Shown here piece by piece: positions 18,886 through 30,152 of a DNA stretch of 64,000 bases. The stretch lies in NCBI RefSeq assembly GCF_000276805.1, contig NZ_AKXQ01000012.1, forward strand, positions 96,821 through 160,820, in the 5' to 3' direction. The translations under genes were made by a program, and so were the position numbers. The notes under the pieces are model-generated. The model saw only the letters and a program-made list of their open reading frames with translations, did no database searches and was not told the DNA's origin. The stretch is from Moritella dasanensis ArB 0140. Its GTDB lineage: Bacteria; Pseudomonadota; Gammaproteobacteria; Enterobacterales; Moritellaceae. Position 1 is the first letter of the stretch; each line of letters opens with the position of its first letter.

Positions 18886-19048
18886 CGACTACTACCCACT
18901 CTTATTGTTATACATTAATTATTGTGCATGATTTGCATGGGCAGGATCTTTACATAGATCAGTAGATGTTACAAATTAAGAATGTAGCAAAGAGCAGTTA
19001 TTATCGCTGAGTTACTCGCAGCGATAATGGTGATGTTAGCAGTGGCGA

Positions 19049-20788
19049 CTAAGCGTGTTCGAGTTGCAGTGCTTGTGCGTTAAAGCGCTTCTTGTTCTTA
19101 TCGGTAAATTGGGTCAGGTCTAATACGATCAAGCCATCGATGCAATGATTGAAGCTTGGGTCAATATTGAAATCAAAAATCTGCACGCCACCGGGTTTAC
19201 ATAACTTGGTATATTGCTTAAACAAGGTCGGTACACTAAAGCCCATATGATTAAGCTGGGCCTTTAAAATGACCATGCCTGATTCGGTGTCGGTATTAGC
19301 GAATAAGTCGGTTAAACGTAAGCTGGCTTGTTCTGATAAGCGAAATGGCATGGTCGCCGTGGCAACATTACTCGGATTACCGTAGAAGTGCTGATAGTAA
19401 TATACCAGCAGCTCTTTTGCAGGTTGCGAATAGCTGTTACTGATACTCACAGTACCAAACAGGTAGCGACAACCACTGTGCTGAATAATATATTCCATGA
19501 TCCCTTGCCACAAGTATTCCAGACAGCGCGTGCCCCAATATTTTGGCTGAATAAAACTACGGCCGAGTTCGATACCAGAGCTGAGATAAGGACTCATTGC
19601 TGCTTGATAATCAAACAGGGTCGCGCTGTAGAGTTGTTGCTGTACGTTGGCTAAACCCACTTTATTGGTTTCTAATAACCGATAAGCGCCGATTAATTCC
19701 AGTTCTTTATCATCCCACAATAAGATATGCACATAAGAGTTATCGTAGATATCCACGTCGCGGCGTTCGCCCGTGCCTTCACCGACTAAGCGGAATGACT
19801 CTTCGCGCAAACGACCTATTTCACGCATGATGGTGGAGTTGGCTTGATGGCGGTAGCAGTAAATTTGTTTGCCATCACGGCTATCATTGAGTTTTTGGCA
19901 AGCGTGTATCTCACTGCGTAATAAGGCTTTGTTTTCGGGGTGAGCGATGGCTGATTGGGTATTGAAAATAGACGGTTTATCTTTGGTTAAGCGGTATAGA
20001 TGTTTGCGAAACAGTGCTGTTTTGGTATTAATCGGTAAATCTAACGCTTGATAAGTATCGTAGTTAATCTGTTCACCAATGCGAATCGACACCGAGTTAT
20101 GCGCATGTTTAAACATTTCGCGAATTAACCACAGGGTGGATATCGGTTTTGATAACATGGATAAGCTATAGAAAAACAGCGAGTTTTTAGCATTGATATA
20201 AATAGGGATGATAGGGGCTTGCACGCTGCTGGCGATACGTAAGAAACCATTGCGCCATTTACCGTCTTTCACGCCTTGCGGGCTAATACGCGATACTTCA
20301 CCCGCCGGAAACATGATTACCACACCTTCGTCTTTAAGGTGGTTATTAATGGCTTTTAAACGCTGACTGGCGGTCCCGCCATTCATATTATCAACAGGCA
20401 AAAAATAATCACTTAATGGCTTGATGATCATGAGCATATCATTTGCAACGACCTTCACGTCGGGGCGGATCTTGCTGACCATTTTTAATAACGCCATGCC
20501 ATCGAGTGTGCCAATCGGGTGGTTGGCAATGATCACGGCTTTACCGGTTGCTGGAATACGTTCAATTTCGTTCGGGCGTACTGAATAACTAAAACTAAAG
20601 TGTTCGAATACTTGTTCGATAAACTCAATGCCAGTGAGGTGGGCATAAGTTTCGCCAAACTGACGTAATTCACGTTCGTGGAACAGTAATCTGAGTGTCG
20701 CCAACATAGGTTTGGCGATAAGGCGGGTGGTTTTTTTCTGCAAAAAATCGGGGTAACGCTGGTTTATTTCCGCTTCTACGTTGAGCAT
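19049..20788 (-). CDS. olsF: Two-domain acyltransferase, OlsF-like (PlsC + GNAT)
   Basis: A 579-aa cytosolic or membrane-associated protein with two acyltransferase domains. The N-terminal half (about 65-260) is a PlsC/LPLAT domain with NHPIGTLDG in place of the usual NHxxxxD, plus FPAGEVSR. The C-terminal half (about 300-550) is an OlsB-like GNAT N-acyltransferase (YRLLE, ELGRSFIQPKYWG). This architecture matches OlsF, described in Serratia as making ornithine lipids by acylating ornithine and then lyso-ornithine lipid. The ATG at 20788 is preferred (AAGGA 8 bases upstream) over 20797. Substrate is inferred. Confidence 0.75.
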   Translation of the reverse strand: MLNVEAEINQRYPDFLQKKTTRLIAKPMLATLRLLFHERELRQFGETYAHLTGIEFIEQVFEHFSFSYSVRPNEIERIPATGKAVIIANHPIGTLDGMALLKMVSKIRPDVKVVANDMLMIIKPLSDYFLPVDNMNGGTASQRLKAINNHLKDEGVVIMFPAGEVSRISPQGVKDGKWRNGFLRIASSVQAPIIPIYINAKNSLFFYSLSMLSKPISTLWLIREMFKHAHNSVSIRIGEQINYDTYQALDLPINTKTALFRKHLYRLTKDKPSIFNTQSAIAHPENKALLRSEIHACQKLNDSRDGKQIYCYRHQANSTIMREIGRLREESFRLVGEGTGERRDVDIYDNSYVHILLWDDKELELIGAYRLLETNKVGLANVQQQLYSATLFDYQAAMSPYLSSGIELGRSFIQPKYWGTRCLEYLWQGIMEYIIQHSGCRYLFGTVSISNSYSQPAKELLVYYYQHFYGNPSNVATATMPFRLSEQASLRLTDLFANTDTESGMVILKAQLNHMGFSVPTLFKQYTKLCKPGGVQIFDFNIDPSFNHCIDGLIVLDLTQFTDKNKKRFNAQALQLEHA

Positions 20789-20909
20789 AATCTTCATCCT
20801 TTAGATTATTGATGGCTTTATCATAGAAGTCGGAGATGACATTTTTAGTGGTTTTTTATGGCAATTATATGACCCGCCAATGGTCAATAATGTATGGCCT
20901 GTTAAAGCG

Positions 20910-21719
20910 TTATTCAGTGAGCCAGTCGATGATCATCTGACAAACCCAGCCCCCGTCATCAAGCGGTAAATCATGACCAGCAGTGGGATGATAATGAATT
21001 GGACACCGCCATTGGGTTGCAATAGCAGTGCTGCAACGTACATCTACGAGCTTATCCTGTGTGCTAGCGAGTAACAAAATCGCTTTAATTGGCGGCTGCG
21101 CTGGTGGACTAAAACGGCTGGCAGCATACAACTGACGTAAGGCATTCTGACGGTTTATCGGTTGTTGTTCTGCGTAATCGGCCCAACGTTGCGCCAATGC
21201 TTGATGACTGTGACTGTGTTGGCTATCGCTGGTCATCGTTAAAATGGCTTGCTCTTGTTGCAAAGGCGAACTGGTTAAAACCTTCAGTAGCGTGGGGATG
21301 TTATGCGGTTTTAAACGCTGATAAATAGGGCTGAAATGTTTGAAACTGGTATTAATAAACACCATCCGCTGGATCTCATTGGGAAAATGTTTGGCCCATT
21401 CACTGCAGATCATGCCCCCCATCGAAATGCCCAATAAGCTAATTGGATAACTGACGTCAGGATGTTGCTGTCTAAAGGCATTCCGCAGTTGTAGCATGAT
21501 GCCAGTGATTGAGCTTGGTGTTGTCGCTTGCCATTGCTGGCCTGTACCAGCGATATCACAGCATAATACTTGGCTATTGAGTCGTAGGGCTAGTTGGGAC
21601 GGAAACGCCTCCCAGTGTCGCTGTTGTCGATATAAGCCGCGGACTAATAACCACGTTGATGCTGTATTTATCGTTGTTGACGGATTACTCAGTGTACCAG
21701 AGCGAGGTTGCATCGGCAT
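20910..21719 (-). CDS. Alpha/beta hydrolase
   Basis: A 269-aa alpha/beta-hydrolase-fold protein with the nucleophile elbow LLGISMGGMI (Ser near residue 103), an Asp candidate in LASTQDKLVDVR and a His candidate in TAGHDLPLDDGGW, so the catalytic triad looks complete. Substrate unknown. The start ATG at 21719 has AAGGAACG upstream and overlaps the end of the M14 gene by 35 bases in another frame, suggesting translational coupling. Confidence 0.8.
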   Translation of the reverse strand: MPMQPRSGTLSNPSTTINTASTWLLVRGLYRQQRHWEAFPSQLALRLNSQVLCCDIAGTGQQWQATTPSSITGIMLQLRNAFRQQHPDVSYPISLLGISMGGMICSEWAKHFPNEIQRMVFINTSFKHFSPIYQRLKPHNIPTLLKVLTSSPLQQEQAILTMTSDSQHSHSHQALAQRWADYAEQQPINRQNALRQLYAASRFSPPAQPPIKAILLLASTQDKLVDVRCSTAIATQWRCPIHYHPTAGHDLPLDDGGWVCQMIIDWLTE

Positions 21720-22707
21720 GGTTACGTTCCTTGTTGAGTTGTGGCAGCCAGTGGTTATAAGATCCAGTTACCTTGATTAAAAACTCCATGAGCACATGGT
21801 GCTGTCGCAATACCCGTTTAATACGATGGGGCTCAATCGGGTGGAAAATACCACTGGATTGGAATACCTGCAGTGGGTTCTTTTTGATCCAAGTCCAAGA
21901 CCCCATTTCTAATGTGAGCGGCAGAAAGGTGGTATTGAGTGTAAGTGATTGGTCGTATAAATAATCCCATAAGTCGCCGTGCGTCATGTAATTTCTGGCT
22001 TGTGGTTCGAACACATAATCTTGATGTGGGTAGGTTTCGATGAGCATCTTGCGCAATTTGAATATCTCGGCAAGGTGCGGGATTGGTTGTTTTGATTTTG
22101 CATAAGGGAACCAGATCTGATTATTAAAGCCAAAACCAGAATGGCAGTCGAGGGCAATACTGAATGGTGCGGTTAATAGCTGCTGGCTAATATGTTCAAC
22201 CAATACCCGCGATTCATGTTCCATCACCTTGCCTTTTTTACCCCGATACCAAGGTAATATATGACTAATACGTTGTCCGCCAACAAGCCAAGGCACACGA
22301 CCAACGGCATCCACTGGTGCGTTACGCATTAAGTCGATGCCATTACCATTGGCGCGACTATTGTTAAGCATACCGATGGGATTCATTAATGGCAGGAACA
22401 CTAATCTGACTTGGCTGAGCTCCTGGTGCAGAGATTGATCCCACTTTAATCGTCGAATAAGGCTTTCAAACAAGGCTAAAATAACCTGAGTGCCGATACG
22501 TTCGACACCATGGATACCGCCAATAAAAGCCACTACTGGTACATTCGGATCTTGCGATCCCATGCTCACTGAATAAAGCGGGTAGCTTGAGTTCTGATGG
22601 GATACATGGGCTAAAACTTCGCTATGCAGGTGTTTACCACCTAATTCGATTAACGCTTCGAGTTGCACGAGTTCGGGCAATGCTTGTTGTTGTTGGGTCA
22701 ATGGCAT
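21685..22707 (-). CDS. M14-type zinc carboxypeptidase-like protein
   Basis: A 340-aa protein resembling M14 metallocarboxypeptidases. Putative zinc ligands are in GGIHGVERIG (His and Glu) and ALDCHSGFG (His), with a candidate catalytic Glu in LTLEMGSW. There is no signal peptide, so it is predicted cytoplasmic. It overlaps the following alpha/beta hydrolase gene, implying an operon. Substrate unknown; murein peptides or amidated amino acids are possible but not shown. Confidence 0.75.
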   Translation of the reverse strand: MPLTQQQQALPELVQLEALIELGGKHLHSEVLAHVSHQNSSYPLYSVSMGSQDPNVPVVAFIGGIHGVERIGTQVILALFESLIRRLKWDQSLHQELSQVRLVFLPLMNPIGMLNNSRANGNGIDLMRNAPVDAVGRVPWLVGGQRISHILPWYRGKKGKVMEHESRVLVEHISQQLLTAPFSIALDCHSGFGFNNQIWFPYAKSKQPIPHLAEIFKLRKMLIETYPHQDYVFEPQARNYMTHGDLWDYLYDQSLTLNTTFLPLTLEMGSWTWIKKNPLQVFQSSGIFHPIEPHRIKRVLRQHHVLMEFLIKVTGSYNHWLPQLNKERNHADATSLWYTE

Positions 22708-22766
22708 TAATAATTACCTAAATAGGAGGATTAAAACAATTAATGCATACCAATATAGCGAAATTG

Positions 22767-22789
22767 AAAGATTTAAAAGTTAAATCTTT
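22767..22789. repeat. Inverted repeat upstream of nhaA
   Basis: Perfect 10-bp arms AAAGATTTAA / TTAAATCTTT around 3 bases in the 167-bp gap between the divergent M14 and nhaA genes. Could be an operator for a regulator of nhaA or a hairpin; no nhaR gene is present nearby. Confidence 0.6.
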
Positions 22790-22874
22790 GTGAATTTTCT
22801 ATACTGGATCTATGTGGTTGATGCTTTGAACATTTATTCATTACGACTACCCAATAACAAGCAAGGAGGCTGAT

Positions 22875-24086
22875 TTGTATAAATCTTTAACACAATTCTT
22901 ACGTACTGAGTCATCAGGTGGTGTATTACTTATTATTGCCGCTATATTAGCGATGATCGTGGCTAACTCGCCATTTTCTGAACTGTATTTGAATTTTTTA
23001 CACACCGAGATCCAAGTTCGTGTAGCCAATATTGATATCAACAAATCATTCAGTCATTGGATTAATGACGGCTTGATGGCGGTATTTTTCTTGTTGATTG
23101 GTTTAGAAGTAAAGCAAGAATTGGTAGAAGGCGCGCTGGCGAGTCGTAAAAAATCCCTATTTCCTATCATTGCAGCTGCTGGTGGTATGTTGGCGCCAGC
23201 ACTGGTGTATTTAAGTTTTAATGGCGTTAACCCCGAAGCCGTTAAAGGCTGGGCTATTCCTGCGGCAACGGATATCGCGTTTGCATTAGGGGTATTGTCA
23301 TTGCTGGGTAAGCGCGTGCCGCTGAATCTGAAAATATTCTTATTGGCGCTCGCGATCATCGATGATTTGGGGGTGATTATCATCATCGCCTTGTTTTATA
23401 CCGCCGAGATGTCGGTACTCTCGTTGACGTTAGCTTGCGCTTGTATCAGTGTATTATGGCTAATGCACCGTTACAATGTCATGAGTTTAACCCCGTATTT
23501 AATTGTTGGCGCACTGCTGTGGGTGGCGGTATTAAAATCAGGCGTGCACGCGACACTGGCTGGTGTGGTGATTGGTTTTGCCATTCCAATGTACCGCCAA
23601 GATAACAAAAATGATGTTGAAAACCCGCATTCGCCAGCGAAAACACTCGCTCGTTGGTTACACCCTTGGACAAAATATTATATCTTACCGCTGTTCGCGT
23701 TTGCCAATGCTGGGGTATCGTTAACCAATATTCAATTCAGCGATATGACATCTGCATTACCTATCGGTGTAGCGTTAGGGCTATTTATTGGTAAACCCTT
23801 GGGGATCTTTAGTATTAGTTGGTTAGCTGTTAAATTTAAAATTGCGACATTACCGGAGGGCGTTAACTTTAAACAGATTTTTGCGGTATCAGTACTGTGT
23901 GGTATTGGTTTTACGATGTCGATGTTTATTACGTCACTCGCGTTTACCGATCCGGTGATGGCTGATCTGTCTCGACTGGGAATATTGATGGGGTCTACAT
24001 TGGCCGCTGTCGTGGGTTATTATTTACTTGCTTGTGCGACAACAACAAAAAATGCGGTGGAAATTGACGAGGAAGCGCCTGGATAG
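22875..24086 (+). CDS. nhaA: Na+/H+ antiporter NhaA
   Basis: NhaA expels sodium in exchange for two protons, important for a marine organism. The 403-aa inner-membrane protein (E. coli 388 aa) has about twelve helices and the ion-binding Asp pair in [17 protein letters not shown] plus [13 protein letters not shown]. The start is TTG at 22875 behind a strong AAGGAGG. Followed by a terminator shared with rpsT. Confidence 0.96.
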   Translation: MYKSLTQFLRTESSGGVLLIIAAILAMIVANSPFSELYLNFLHTEIQVRVANIDINKSFSHWINDGLMAVFFLLIGLEVKQELVEGALASRKKSLFPIIAAAGGMLAPALVYLSFNGVNPEAVKGWAIPAATDIAFALGVLSLLGKRVPLNLKIFLLALAIIDDLGVIIIIALFYTAEMSVLSLTLACACISVLWLMHRYNVMSLTPYLIVGALLWVAVLKSGVHATLAGVVIGFAIPMYRQDNKNDVENPHSPAKTLARWLHPWTKYYILPLFAFANAGVSLTNIQFSDMTSALPIGVALGLFIGKPLGIFSISWLAVKFKIATLPEGVNFKQIFAVSVLCGIGFTMSMFITSLAFTDPVMADLSRLGILMGSTLAAVVGYYLLACATTTKNAVEIDEEAPG

Positions 24087-24131
24087 GCTGACTTTATCAG
24101 CGATTACAGTTAAATATTATTTTTTAGATAT

Positions 24132-24157
24132 AAAAAAACCAGCCGAAGCTGGTTTTT
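24132..24157. terminator. Bidirectional terminator, nhaA/rpsT
   Basis: Perfect 10-bp stem AAAAACCAGC / GCTGGTTTTT with tetraloop CGAA between convergent nhaA and rpsT. Confidence 0.92.
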
Positions 24158-24179
24158 CATTATCGTATTAAAGCAATAA

Positions 24180-24440
24180 TTAAAGTGCTTTGATCTTAGC
24201 AGAAAGACGGCTCTTAACACGAGCAGCTTTGTTTGCGTGGATCAGGCCTTTAGTAGCCATACGATCAAGAATCGGTTGTGCAGCAACAAATGCAGCAGTC
24301 GCTTCTTCTTTATTACCAGCAGTGATAGCTACTAGAATTTTCTTAGTCAGTGTACGCATCATTGAACGACGTGAAGTGTTGTGCTTGCGGCGTTTTTCAG
24401 ATTGGATTGCGCGTTTTTTAGCAGACTTGATATTAGCCAA
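24180..24440 (-). CDS. rpsT: 30S ribosomal protein S20
   Basis: S20 binds 16S rRNA early in 30S assembly. The 86-aa basic protein ([21 protein letters not shown] ... [14 protein letters not shown]) matches along its length. The start codon is TTG, as in E. coli where the UUG start matters for autoregulation; AGGAG lies upstream. Divergent from murJ. Confidence 0.98.
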   Translation of the reverse strand: MANIKSAKKRAIQSEKRRKHNTSRRSMMRTLTKKILVAITAGNKEEATAAFVAAQPILDRMATKGLIHANKAARVKSRLSAKIKAL

Positions 24441-24639
24441 GGTCCTACTCCTAAATGTCTAAAGACGTTAATTTTATAAAGGCGAGGAATATGCCTTGCC
24501 TAACGATATTTGTCAATATTTTTGTGTAAATAACAGGCAAAATATTGGCAACTAACTGCAATGACAGTTAAGATGTGGGACATATTTTAGCAGCAAATGC
24601 GCCCCACGAACAGGGGTTGATTGACATAAAAGGTATTTC

Positions 24640-26199
24640 TTGAGTAATAAATTAATAAAATCTGGCCTTATCGTCAGTTCAATGACCATGATCTCGCGTA
24701 TTTTAGGTTTAGTGCGTGATGTTATCGTTGCAAACTTGATGGGCGCAGGTGCCGCCGCCGATGTTTTCTTCTTTGCGAATAAAATCCCTAATTTCTTACG
24801 TCGTCTTTTCGCTGAAGGTGCATTCGCACAAGCTTTTGTGCCTGTTTTGACCGAATATCAACAAACAGGCGATAAACAAAAGGTACAACAGTTAATCGCC
24901 TCGGTATCGGGTACCTTAGGTGTATTAGTCACAATTGTTACCTTGTTTGGGGTAATTGGCTCACCTCTCATCACTATTTTGTTTGGTGCTGGCTGGTTTG
25001 TCGATTGGCTCAATGATGGGCCCGATGCACATAAATTTGAACTCGCTTCATTTATGTTAAAAATTACTTTCCCTTATTTATGGTTTATTACTTTTACAGC
25101 ACTTTCTGGTGCTATTTTAAACACCCTCGGTAAGTTTGCTGTTGCGGCCTTTACGCCAGTATTTTTAAATATCGCGATTATTGGTGCGGCATTGTTCATT
25201 TCGCCTCATTTAGAACAGCCTGAAGTTGGCTTGGCTATTGGTGTATTCATCGGTGGTGCAATTCAGTTTTTATTCCAAATTCCATTTTTAGCAAAACAAA
25301 AAATGTTAGTGAAACCACGCTGGGGTTGGCGTGATCCTGGTGTGACTAAAATTAGAAAATTAATGATACCGGCGATGTTTGGGGTATCAGTAAGCCAAAT
25401 TAATTTACTGTTTGATACGTTTATTGCTTCATTTTTAATGACGGGTTCGATTAGTTGGCTGTACTACTCTGACCGATTACTCGAATTTCCGCTTGGTTTG
25501 TTCGGTATTGCGATTGCGACGGTGATTTTACCGGCGCTGTCGCGCACCCATTCGGCAAAGTCAGATACGCAGTTTAAGCAAACGATGGATTGGGGCGTGA
25601 GGGTGGTGTTATTACTCGGTACGCCGGCGATGATGGGCATGATTGTGCTTGCTAGCCCAATGCTTAAAGTACTGTTTATGCGTGGTGAATTTGGTGCTGA
25701 TGATGTCTCTATGGCGTCAATGAGTTTGATGGCTTATGGTTCTGGCTTACTCAGCTTCATGCTTATTAAGGTGCTTGCGCCGGGTTATTATGCGCGCCAA
25801 GATACCCGTACGCCGGTTAAGTTCGGTATCGTCGCGATGATCAGTAATATGGGGTTTAACATCATTTTAGCTATCCCCTTTGGTTATGTCGGTTTGGCCT
25901 TGGCGACCGCGGGCTCAGCGACATTGAATGCGGGCTTGTTGTATTGGGGTTTACACAAGGAAGGGGTGTATAAGATCAATGCCGATACCGGTAAAGTGAT
26001 TGCTAAGCTCTTCTTGTCTGCTGGTTTCATGGCAGGCTTAATTCAATATGCCAATCCCGATATGCAGCAATGGTATGCCTGGGGATTATTAGATAGCAGC
26101 TTATGCTTGTTAGGCTTAATTGGATTGGCCGTAATAAGCTATTTTATGGCGTTATTACTGCTTGGTTTACGCCCGCGACATTTTAAAATTATTGACTGA
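24640..26199 (+). CDS. murJ: Lipid II flippase MurJ
   Basis: MurJ moves lipid II across the inner membrane for peptidoglycan synthesis. The 519-aa protein has about fourteen transmembrane helices and the family start KSGLIVSSMTMISRILGLVRD, with the conserved FFFANKIPNFLRRLFAEGAFAQAF. The start is TTG at 24640 with AAAGG upstream. The order rpsT(-)/murJ-ribF-ileS is widely conserved. Confidence 0.96.
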   Translation: MSNKLIKSGLIVSSMTMISRILGLVRDVIVANLMGAGAAADVFFFANKIPNFLRRLFAEGAFAQAFVPVLTEYQQTGDKQKVQQLIASVSGTLGVLVTIVTLFGVIGSPLITILFGAGWFVDWLNDGPDAHKFELASFMLKITFPYLWFITFTALSGAILNTLGKFAVAAFTPVFLNIAIIGAALFISPHLEQPEVGLAIGVFIGGAIQFLFQIPFLAKQKMLVKPRWGWRDPGVTKIRKLMIPAMFGVSVSQINLLFDTFIASFLMTGSISWLYYSDRLLEFPLGLFGIAIATVILPALSRTHSAKSDTQFKQTMDWGVRVVLLLGTPAMMGMIVLASPMLKVLFMRGEFGADDVSMASMSLMAYGSGLLSFMLIKVLAPGYYARQDTRTPVKFGIVAMISNMGFNIILAIPFGYVGLALATAGSATLNAGLLYWGLHKEGVYKINADTGKVIAKLFLSAGFMAGLIQYANPDMQQWYAWGLLDSSLCLLGLIGLAVISYFMALLLLGLRPRHFKIID

Positions 26200-26272
26200 G
26201 TACAAATTGTTGCTGACCCTGTGCGTTGACTAAGTTATAATTTGTCGTTTTAGTGGAATAGTTGGCAAAGAC

Positions 26273-27205
26273 ATGGAGCTGATTCGAGGCATTCACAATT
26301 TAAAACCACACCATCAAGGGTGTGTTTTAACTATCGGTAACTTTGATGGCGTTCATCTCGGGCACCAATCGGTATTGCGACAGTTAATCGAAAAAGCGCA
26401 GCAATTGAATTTGCCAGCAACGGTAATGACATTTGAACCGCAGCCACTAGAGATGATCATTGGCGATAAAGCGCCTGCGCGATTAACACGGTTACGTGAT
26501 AAGTACGCAGCGCTAAAAGATCAAAATATTGACCAGTTATTATGTGTGAATTTTAATAAAAAATTCGCGGCACTGTCGGCGGATGAATTTATCACTCAGT
26601 TGTTAGTGAATAAGTTAGGCGTTAAATATTTAGTCGTTGGTGATGATTTCCGTTTCGGCCATAAACGGTCGGGTGACTTTGCTATGTTGCAAGCTGCCGG
26701 TGCTAAACATGGCTTTGACGTGGTGAGCATGGATACGTTTAGCGTGGACCAAGCTCGCGTGAGCAGTACGATGATCCGCGACGCGTTAGCACTCGATAAT
26801 CTTGATTTAGCCGCCGAATTATTAGGCCGACCATTCAGTATTTTTGGTAAGGTATCGCACGGTGCTAAATTAGGGCGAACTATCGGCTTTCCGACCGCGA
26901 ATATACCGTTAAAACGCTGTGTAGACCCAATCAATGGTGTTTATGTAGTTGAAGTGTTAGGTATCAGTGATGATGCGATACAGGGCGTTGCCAACATTGG
27001 CAAACGTCCTACAGTTGGCGGCGTACGTACCCAACTGGAAGTGAATTTATTTAACTTTGATGACGACCTTTACGGCAAACAGCTCGAGGTTGTTCTGAAA
27101 AAGAGATTACGCGGCGAACAGAAATTTGCATCTTTTGATGTACTTCGTCAGCAAATAGAACGAGATGTCATTGCAGCCAAAACTTTTTTTGGCCTGTCAG
27201 TTTAA
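26273..27205 (+). CDS. ribF: Bifunctional riboflavin kinase/FAD synthetase
   Basis: RibF phosphorylates riboflavin to FMN and adenylates it to FAD. The 310-aa protein has the N-terminal FAD synthetase domain (TIGNFDGVHLGHQ, near residues 20-32; SSTMIRDAL) and the C-terminal kinase domain (GAKLGRTIGFPTANI, NGVYVV). Located 74 bases after murJ and 34 bases before ileS, as in other gammaproteobacteria. Confidence 0.97.
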   Translation: MELIRGIHNLKPHHQGCVLTIGNFDGVHLGHQSVLRQLIEKAQQLNLPATVMTFEPQPLEMIIGDKAPARLTRLRDKYAALKDQNIDQLLCVNFNKKFAALSADEFITQLLVNKLGVKYLVVGDDFRFGHKRSGDFAMLQAAGAKHGFDVVSMDTFSVDQARVSSTMIRDALALDNLDLAAELLGRPFSIFGKVSHGAKLGRTIGFPTANIPLKRCVDPINGVYVVEVLGISDDAIQGVANIGKRPTVGGVRTQLEVNLFNFDDDLYGKQLEVVLKKRLRGEQKFASFDVLRQQIERDVIAAKTFFGLSV

Positions 27206-27239
27206 TTTTTAATAATACCAATAACGGAAATTAGGATAC

Positions 27240-30059
27240 ATGAGCGAATATAAAAAAACGCTGAACCTGCCAAAAACTGGCTTCGCAATGCGCGCTAACT
27301 TAGCGAACCGTGAACCAAACATGTTGAAGCAGTGGACGACTGATGATTTATACGGAAAAATCCGTGCCGCTAAAGAAGGTAAAAAAACCTTTATTTTGCA
27401 CGATGGCCCTCCTTATGCGAATGGTAAAATTCACATCGGTCACTCAGTTAATAAGATCCTGAAAGACGTTATTATTAAAGCCAAAGGCTTGTCTGGATTT
27501 GATGCACCTTACATTCCAGGTTGGGATTGTCACGGTCTACCAATTGAATTAATGGTAGAAAAGAAAGTGGGCAAACCAGGCCGTAAAGTAACGGCTGCAC
27601 AGTTCCGCGAAGAATGTCGTAAATATGCGACTAAACAAGTTAACGGTCAACGTGAAGACTTTATCCGTCTTGGCGTATTAGGCGATTGGCAGAATCCGTA
27701 CTTAACAATGGATTTCAGCACTGAAGCAAACATTATCCGCGCTTTAGGTAAAATCGTTGACAACGGTCACTTACAAAAAGGTTCTAAACCTGTTCATTGG
27801 TGTACAGATTGTGGTTCAGCATTAGCTGAAGCAGAAGTTGAATACGAAGATAAAAAATCACCAGCTATCTACGTACGTTTCACCGCGCAAGATCAAGCAG
27901 CTGTGAAAGCGGTATTTGGCAGTGATGTTGAAGGGTTAGTATCAACGGTTATCTGGACTACAACGCCTTGGACATTACCGGCTAACCGCGCGGTTGCATT
28001 AGCTGCACGAGTGGAATACTCGTTAGTTAATATGGTGACAGAATCAGGTTCACAACAGTTAATTCTAGCAACTGACTTAGTTGAATCTTGCATGGCTGTA
28101 TTCGCACCTGAAAGTTTCACTACGTTAGGGTCTTGTACTGGTGCTGAACTTGAGAACTTACGCTTTAATCACCCGTTCTATGATTTCGACGTACCAGCTA
28201 TTTTAGCTGACCACGTAACGACTGAAGCGGGTACGGGTGTTGTTCATACTGCACCTGGCCACGGTCAAGAAGATTACGTAGCAGGTCAAAATTACGATCT
28301 TGAAGTAGCAAACCCAGTTGGTAACAACGGTGTTTACCTTGAAGATACGCCATTATTTGCTGGTCAACATGTGTTTAAAGCAAACGATAGCGTGATTGAA
28401 GTGCTTAACGAAAAAGGTGCGTTACTAAACCACCAAGTCATTAAACACAGCTATCCACATTGCTGGCGCCACAAAACGCCAATCATTTTCCGTGCGACAC
28501 CACAATGGTTTATCAGCATGGAACAAAATGGTTTGCGTAACGCGGCAATGAAAGAAATTCAAGATGTGCAATGGGTTCCTTCATGGGGCAAAGAGCGTAT
28601 CGAAAGCATGGTAACGAACCGTCCTGACTGGTGTATTTCTCGTCAGCGTACTTGGGGCGTGCCAATCTCTTTATTCGTGCATAACGAAACACAAGAACCG
28701 CATCCACGTTCAGCTGCATTGATGGAAGACGTTGCTAAGTTAGTTGAGCAAAAAGGCATTCAAGCTTGGTGGGATCTCGATCCGACAGACTTGTTGGGTG
28801 ATGATGCGGTTAACTATACTAAAGCACCTGATACCGTTGACGTATGGTTCGATTCGGGTTCAACCCACTTCTCTGTTGTTGATGCGCGTAAAGAATACGC
28901 TGGCGCAGAGATTGATCTTTACCTTGAAGGTTCTGATCAACATCGTGGTTGGTTCCAATCATCGCTAATGATTTCGACTGCGATTAAAGGTAAAGCACCT
29001 TACAAAGACGTATTAACACACGGTTTCGTGGTTGATGCGAAAGGCCGTAAGATGTCTAAATCTATCGGTAATGTAATGGCGCCACAAGATGTAATGAATC
29101 GCCTTGGTGGTGATGTATTACGTTGGTGGGTGGCAAGCACGGATTACACCGGTGAAATGACAGTATCTGATGAGATCTTAGATCGCAGTGCTGACGCTTA
29201 CCGCCGTATTCGTAATACAGCACGTTTCCTATTGTCTAACCTTGAAGGTTTCAACCCTGAAACTGATATGGTTGCAGTAGAAGACATGGTGGCATTGGAT
29301 CAATGGGCTATCGGTCGTGCACACGCACTACAAACTGAAATCCTAGCTGATTACGAAAACTACCAAATGCAGAATGTAACGCAAAAGCTAATGACATTCT
29401 GTTCAATTGAATTAGGTAGTTTCTACTTAGATATCATTAAAGATCGCCAGTACACAGCTAAATCAGACGGTATTGCTCGTCGTAGTTGTCAAACTGCGAT
29501 GTTCCATATCTTAGAAGCGATGGTTCGTTGGACTGCGCCTATCTTAAGCTTTACCGCGTTTGAAATCTGGAATGCAATGCCGGGTAAACGTGCTGAATAT
29601 GTGTTTACTGAAGAATGGTACACAGGTCTAGCACCACTTGCAGACGATGCTGAGCTAAACAACGCTTACTGGAGCAAGCTACAAGCTGTGCGTAGTGAAG
29701 TGAACAAGACTGTTGAAGTAGCACGTAACAATGCGGTTGTTGGTGGTTCTCTACAAGCTGACGTAACACTTTATGCTACTGCAGAGTTAGCAGCTGACCT
29801 TGGTAAATTAGGTAACGAATTACGTTTCCTATTATTAACGTCAAACACTAACGTTGTGGCTGTCACTGAAGCACCAGCTGATGTTGAAGCGAGCGCTATT
29901 GAAGGTTTATGGATCAGCGTTGCTAAGAGTGAAGCTGAGAAGTGCGAGCGTTGCTGGCACCATAACGACACTGTTGGTCAATCTGAAGTACATCCAACAT
30001 TGTGTGCGCGTTGTGAAGACAACATTGATGGCGAAGGCGAACAACGCCAATTTGCTTAA
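27240..30059 (+). CDS. ileS: Isoleucyl-tRNA synthetase
   Basis: Charges tRNA-Ile, with a CP1 editing domain that removes Val. The 939-aa class I enzyme shows the HIGH motif in [13 protein letters not shown] (about 58-70), editing motif [18 protein letters not shown] in [10 protein letters not shown] (about 602) and a C-terminal zinc finger CERCWHH ... CARC. Full length compared with E. coli (938 aa). Confidence 0.98.
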   Translation: MSEYKKTLNLPKTGFAMRANLANREPNMLKQWTTDDLYGKIRAAKEGKKTFILHDGPPYANGKIHIGHSVNKILKDVIIKAKGLSGFDAPYIPGWDCHGLPIELMVEKKVGKPGRKVTAAQFREECRKYATKQVNGQREDFIRLGVLGDWQNPYLTMDFSTEANIIRALGKIVDNGHLQKGSKPVHWCTDCGSALAEAEVEYEDKKSPAIYVRFTAQDQAAVKAVFGSDVEGLVSTVIWTTTPWTLPANRAVALAARVEYSLVNMVTESGSQQLILATDLVESCMAVFAPESFTTLGSCTGAELENLRFNHPFYDFDVPAILADHVTTEAGTGVVHTAPGHGQEDYVAGQNYDLEVANPVGNNGVYLEDTPLFAGQHVFKANDSVIEVLNEKGALLNHQVIKHSYPHCWRHKTPIIFRATPQWFISMEQNGLRNAAMKEIQDVQWVPSWGKERIESMVTNRPDWCISRQRTWGVPISLFVHNETQEPHPRSAALMEDVAKLVEQKGIQAWWDLDPTDLLGDDAVNYTKAPDTVDVWFDSGSTHFSVVDARKEYAGAEIDLYLEGSDQHRGWFQSSLMISTAIKGKAPYKDVLTHGFVVDAKGRKMSKSIGNVMAPQDVMNRLGGDVLRWWVASTDYTGEMTVSDEILDRSADAYRRIRNTARFLLSNLEGFNPETDMVAVEDMVALDQWAIGRAHALQTEILADYENYQMQNVTQKLMTFCSIELGSFYLDIIKDRQYTAKSDGIARRSCQTAMFHILEAMVRWTAPILSFTAFEIWNAMPGKRAEYVFTEEWYTGLAPLADDAELNNAYWSKLQAVRSEVNKTVEVARNNAVVGGSLQADVTLYATAELAADLGKLGNELRFLLLTSNTNVVAVTEAPADVEASAIEGLWISVAKSEAEKCERCWHHNDTVGQSEVHPTLCARCEDNIDGEGEQRQFA

Positions 30060-30152
30060 TCGTTAATGTATTCATTACGCTTATTGCAAGTGTAAGTACA
30101 ATGCGAGTAAAGAAAGGTAATAACCATTAAGTTGCTATTATCGTTCACATAG

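Noticed and set aside
22708..22874. nhaA-type Li+/Na+ riboswitch before nhaA
   Set aside because: The leader is AT-rich with only one AT-rich hairpin; no GC-rich conserved core seen.
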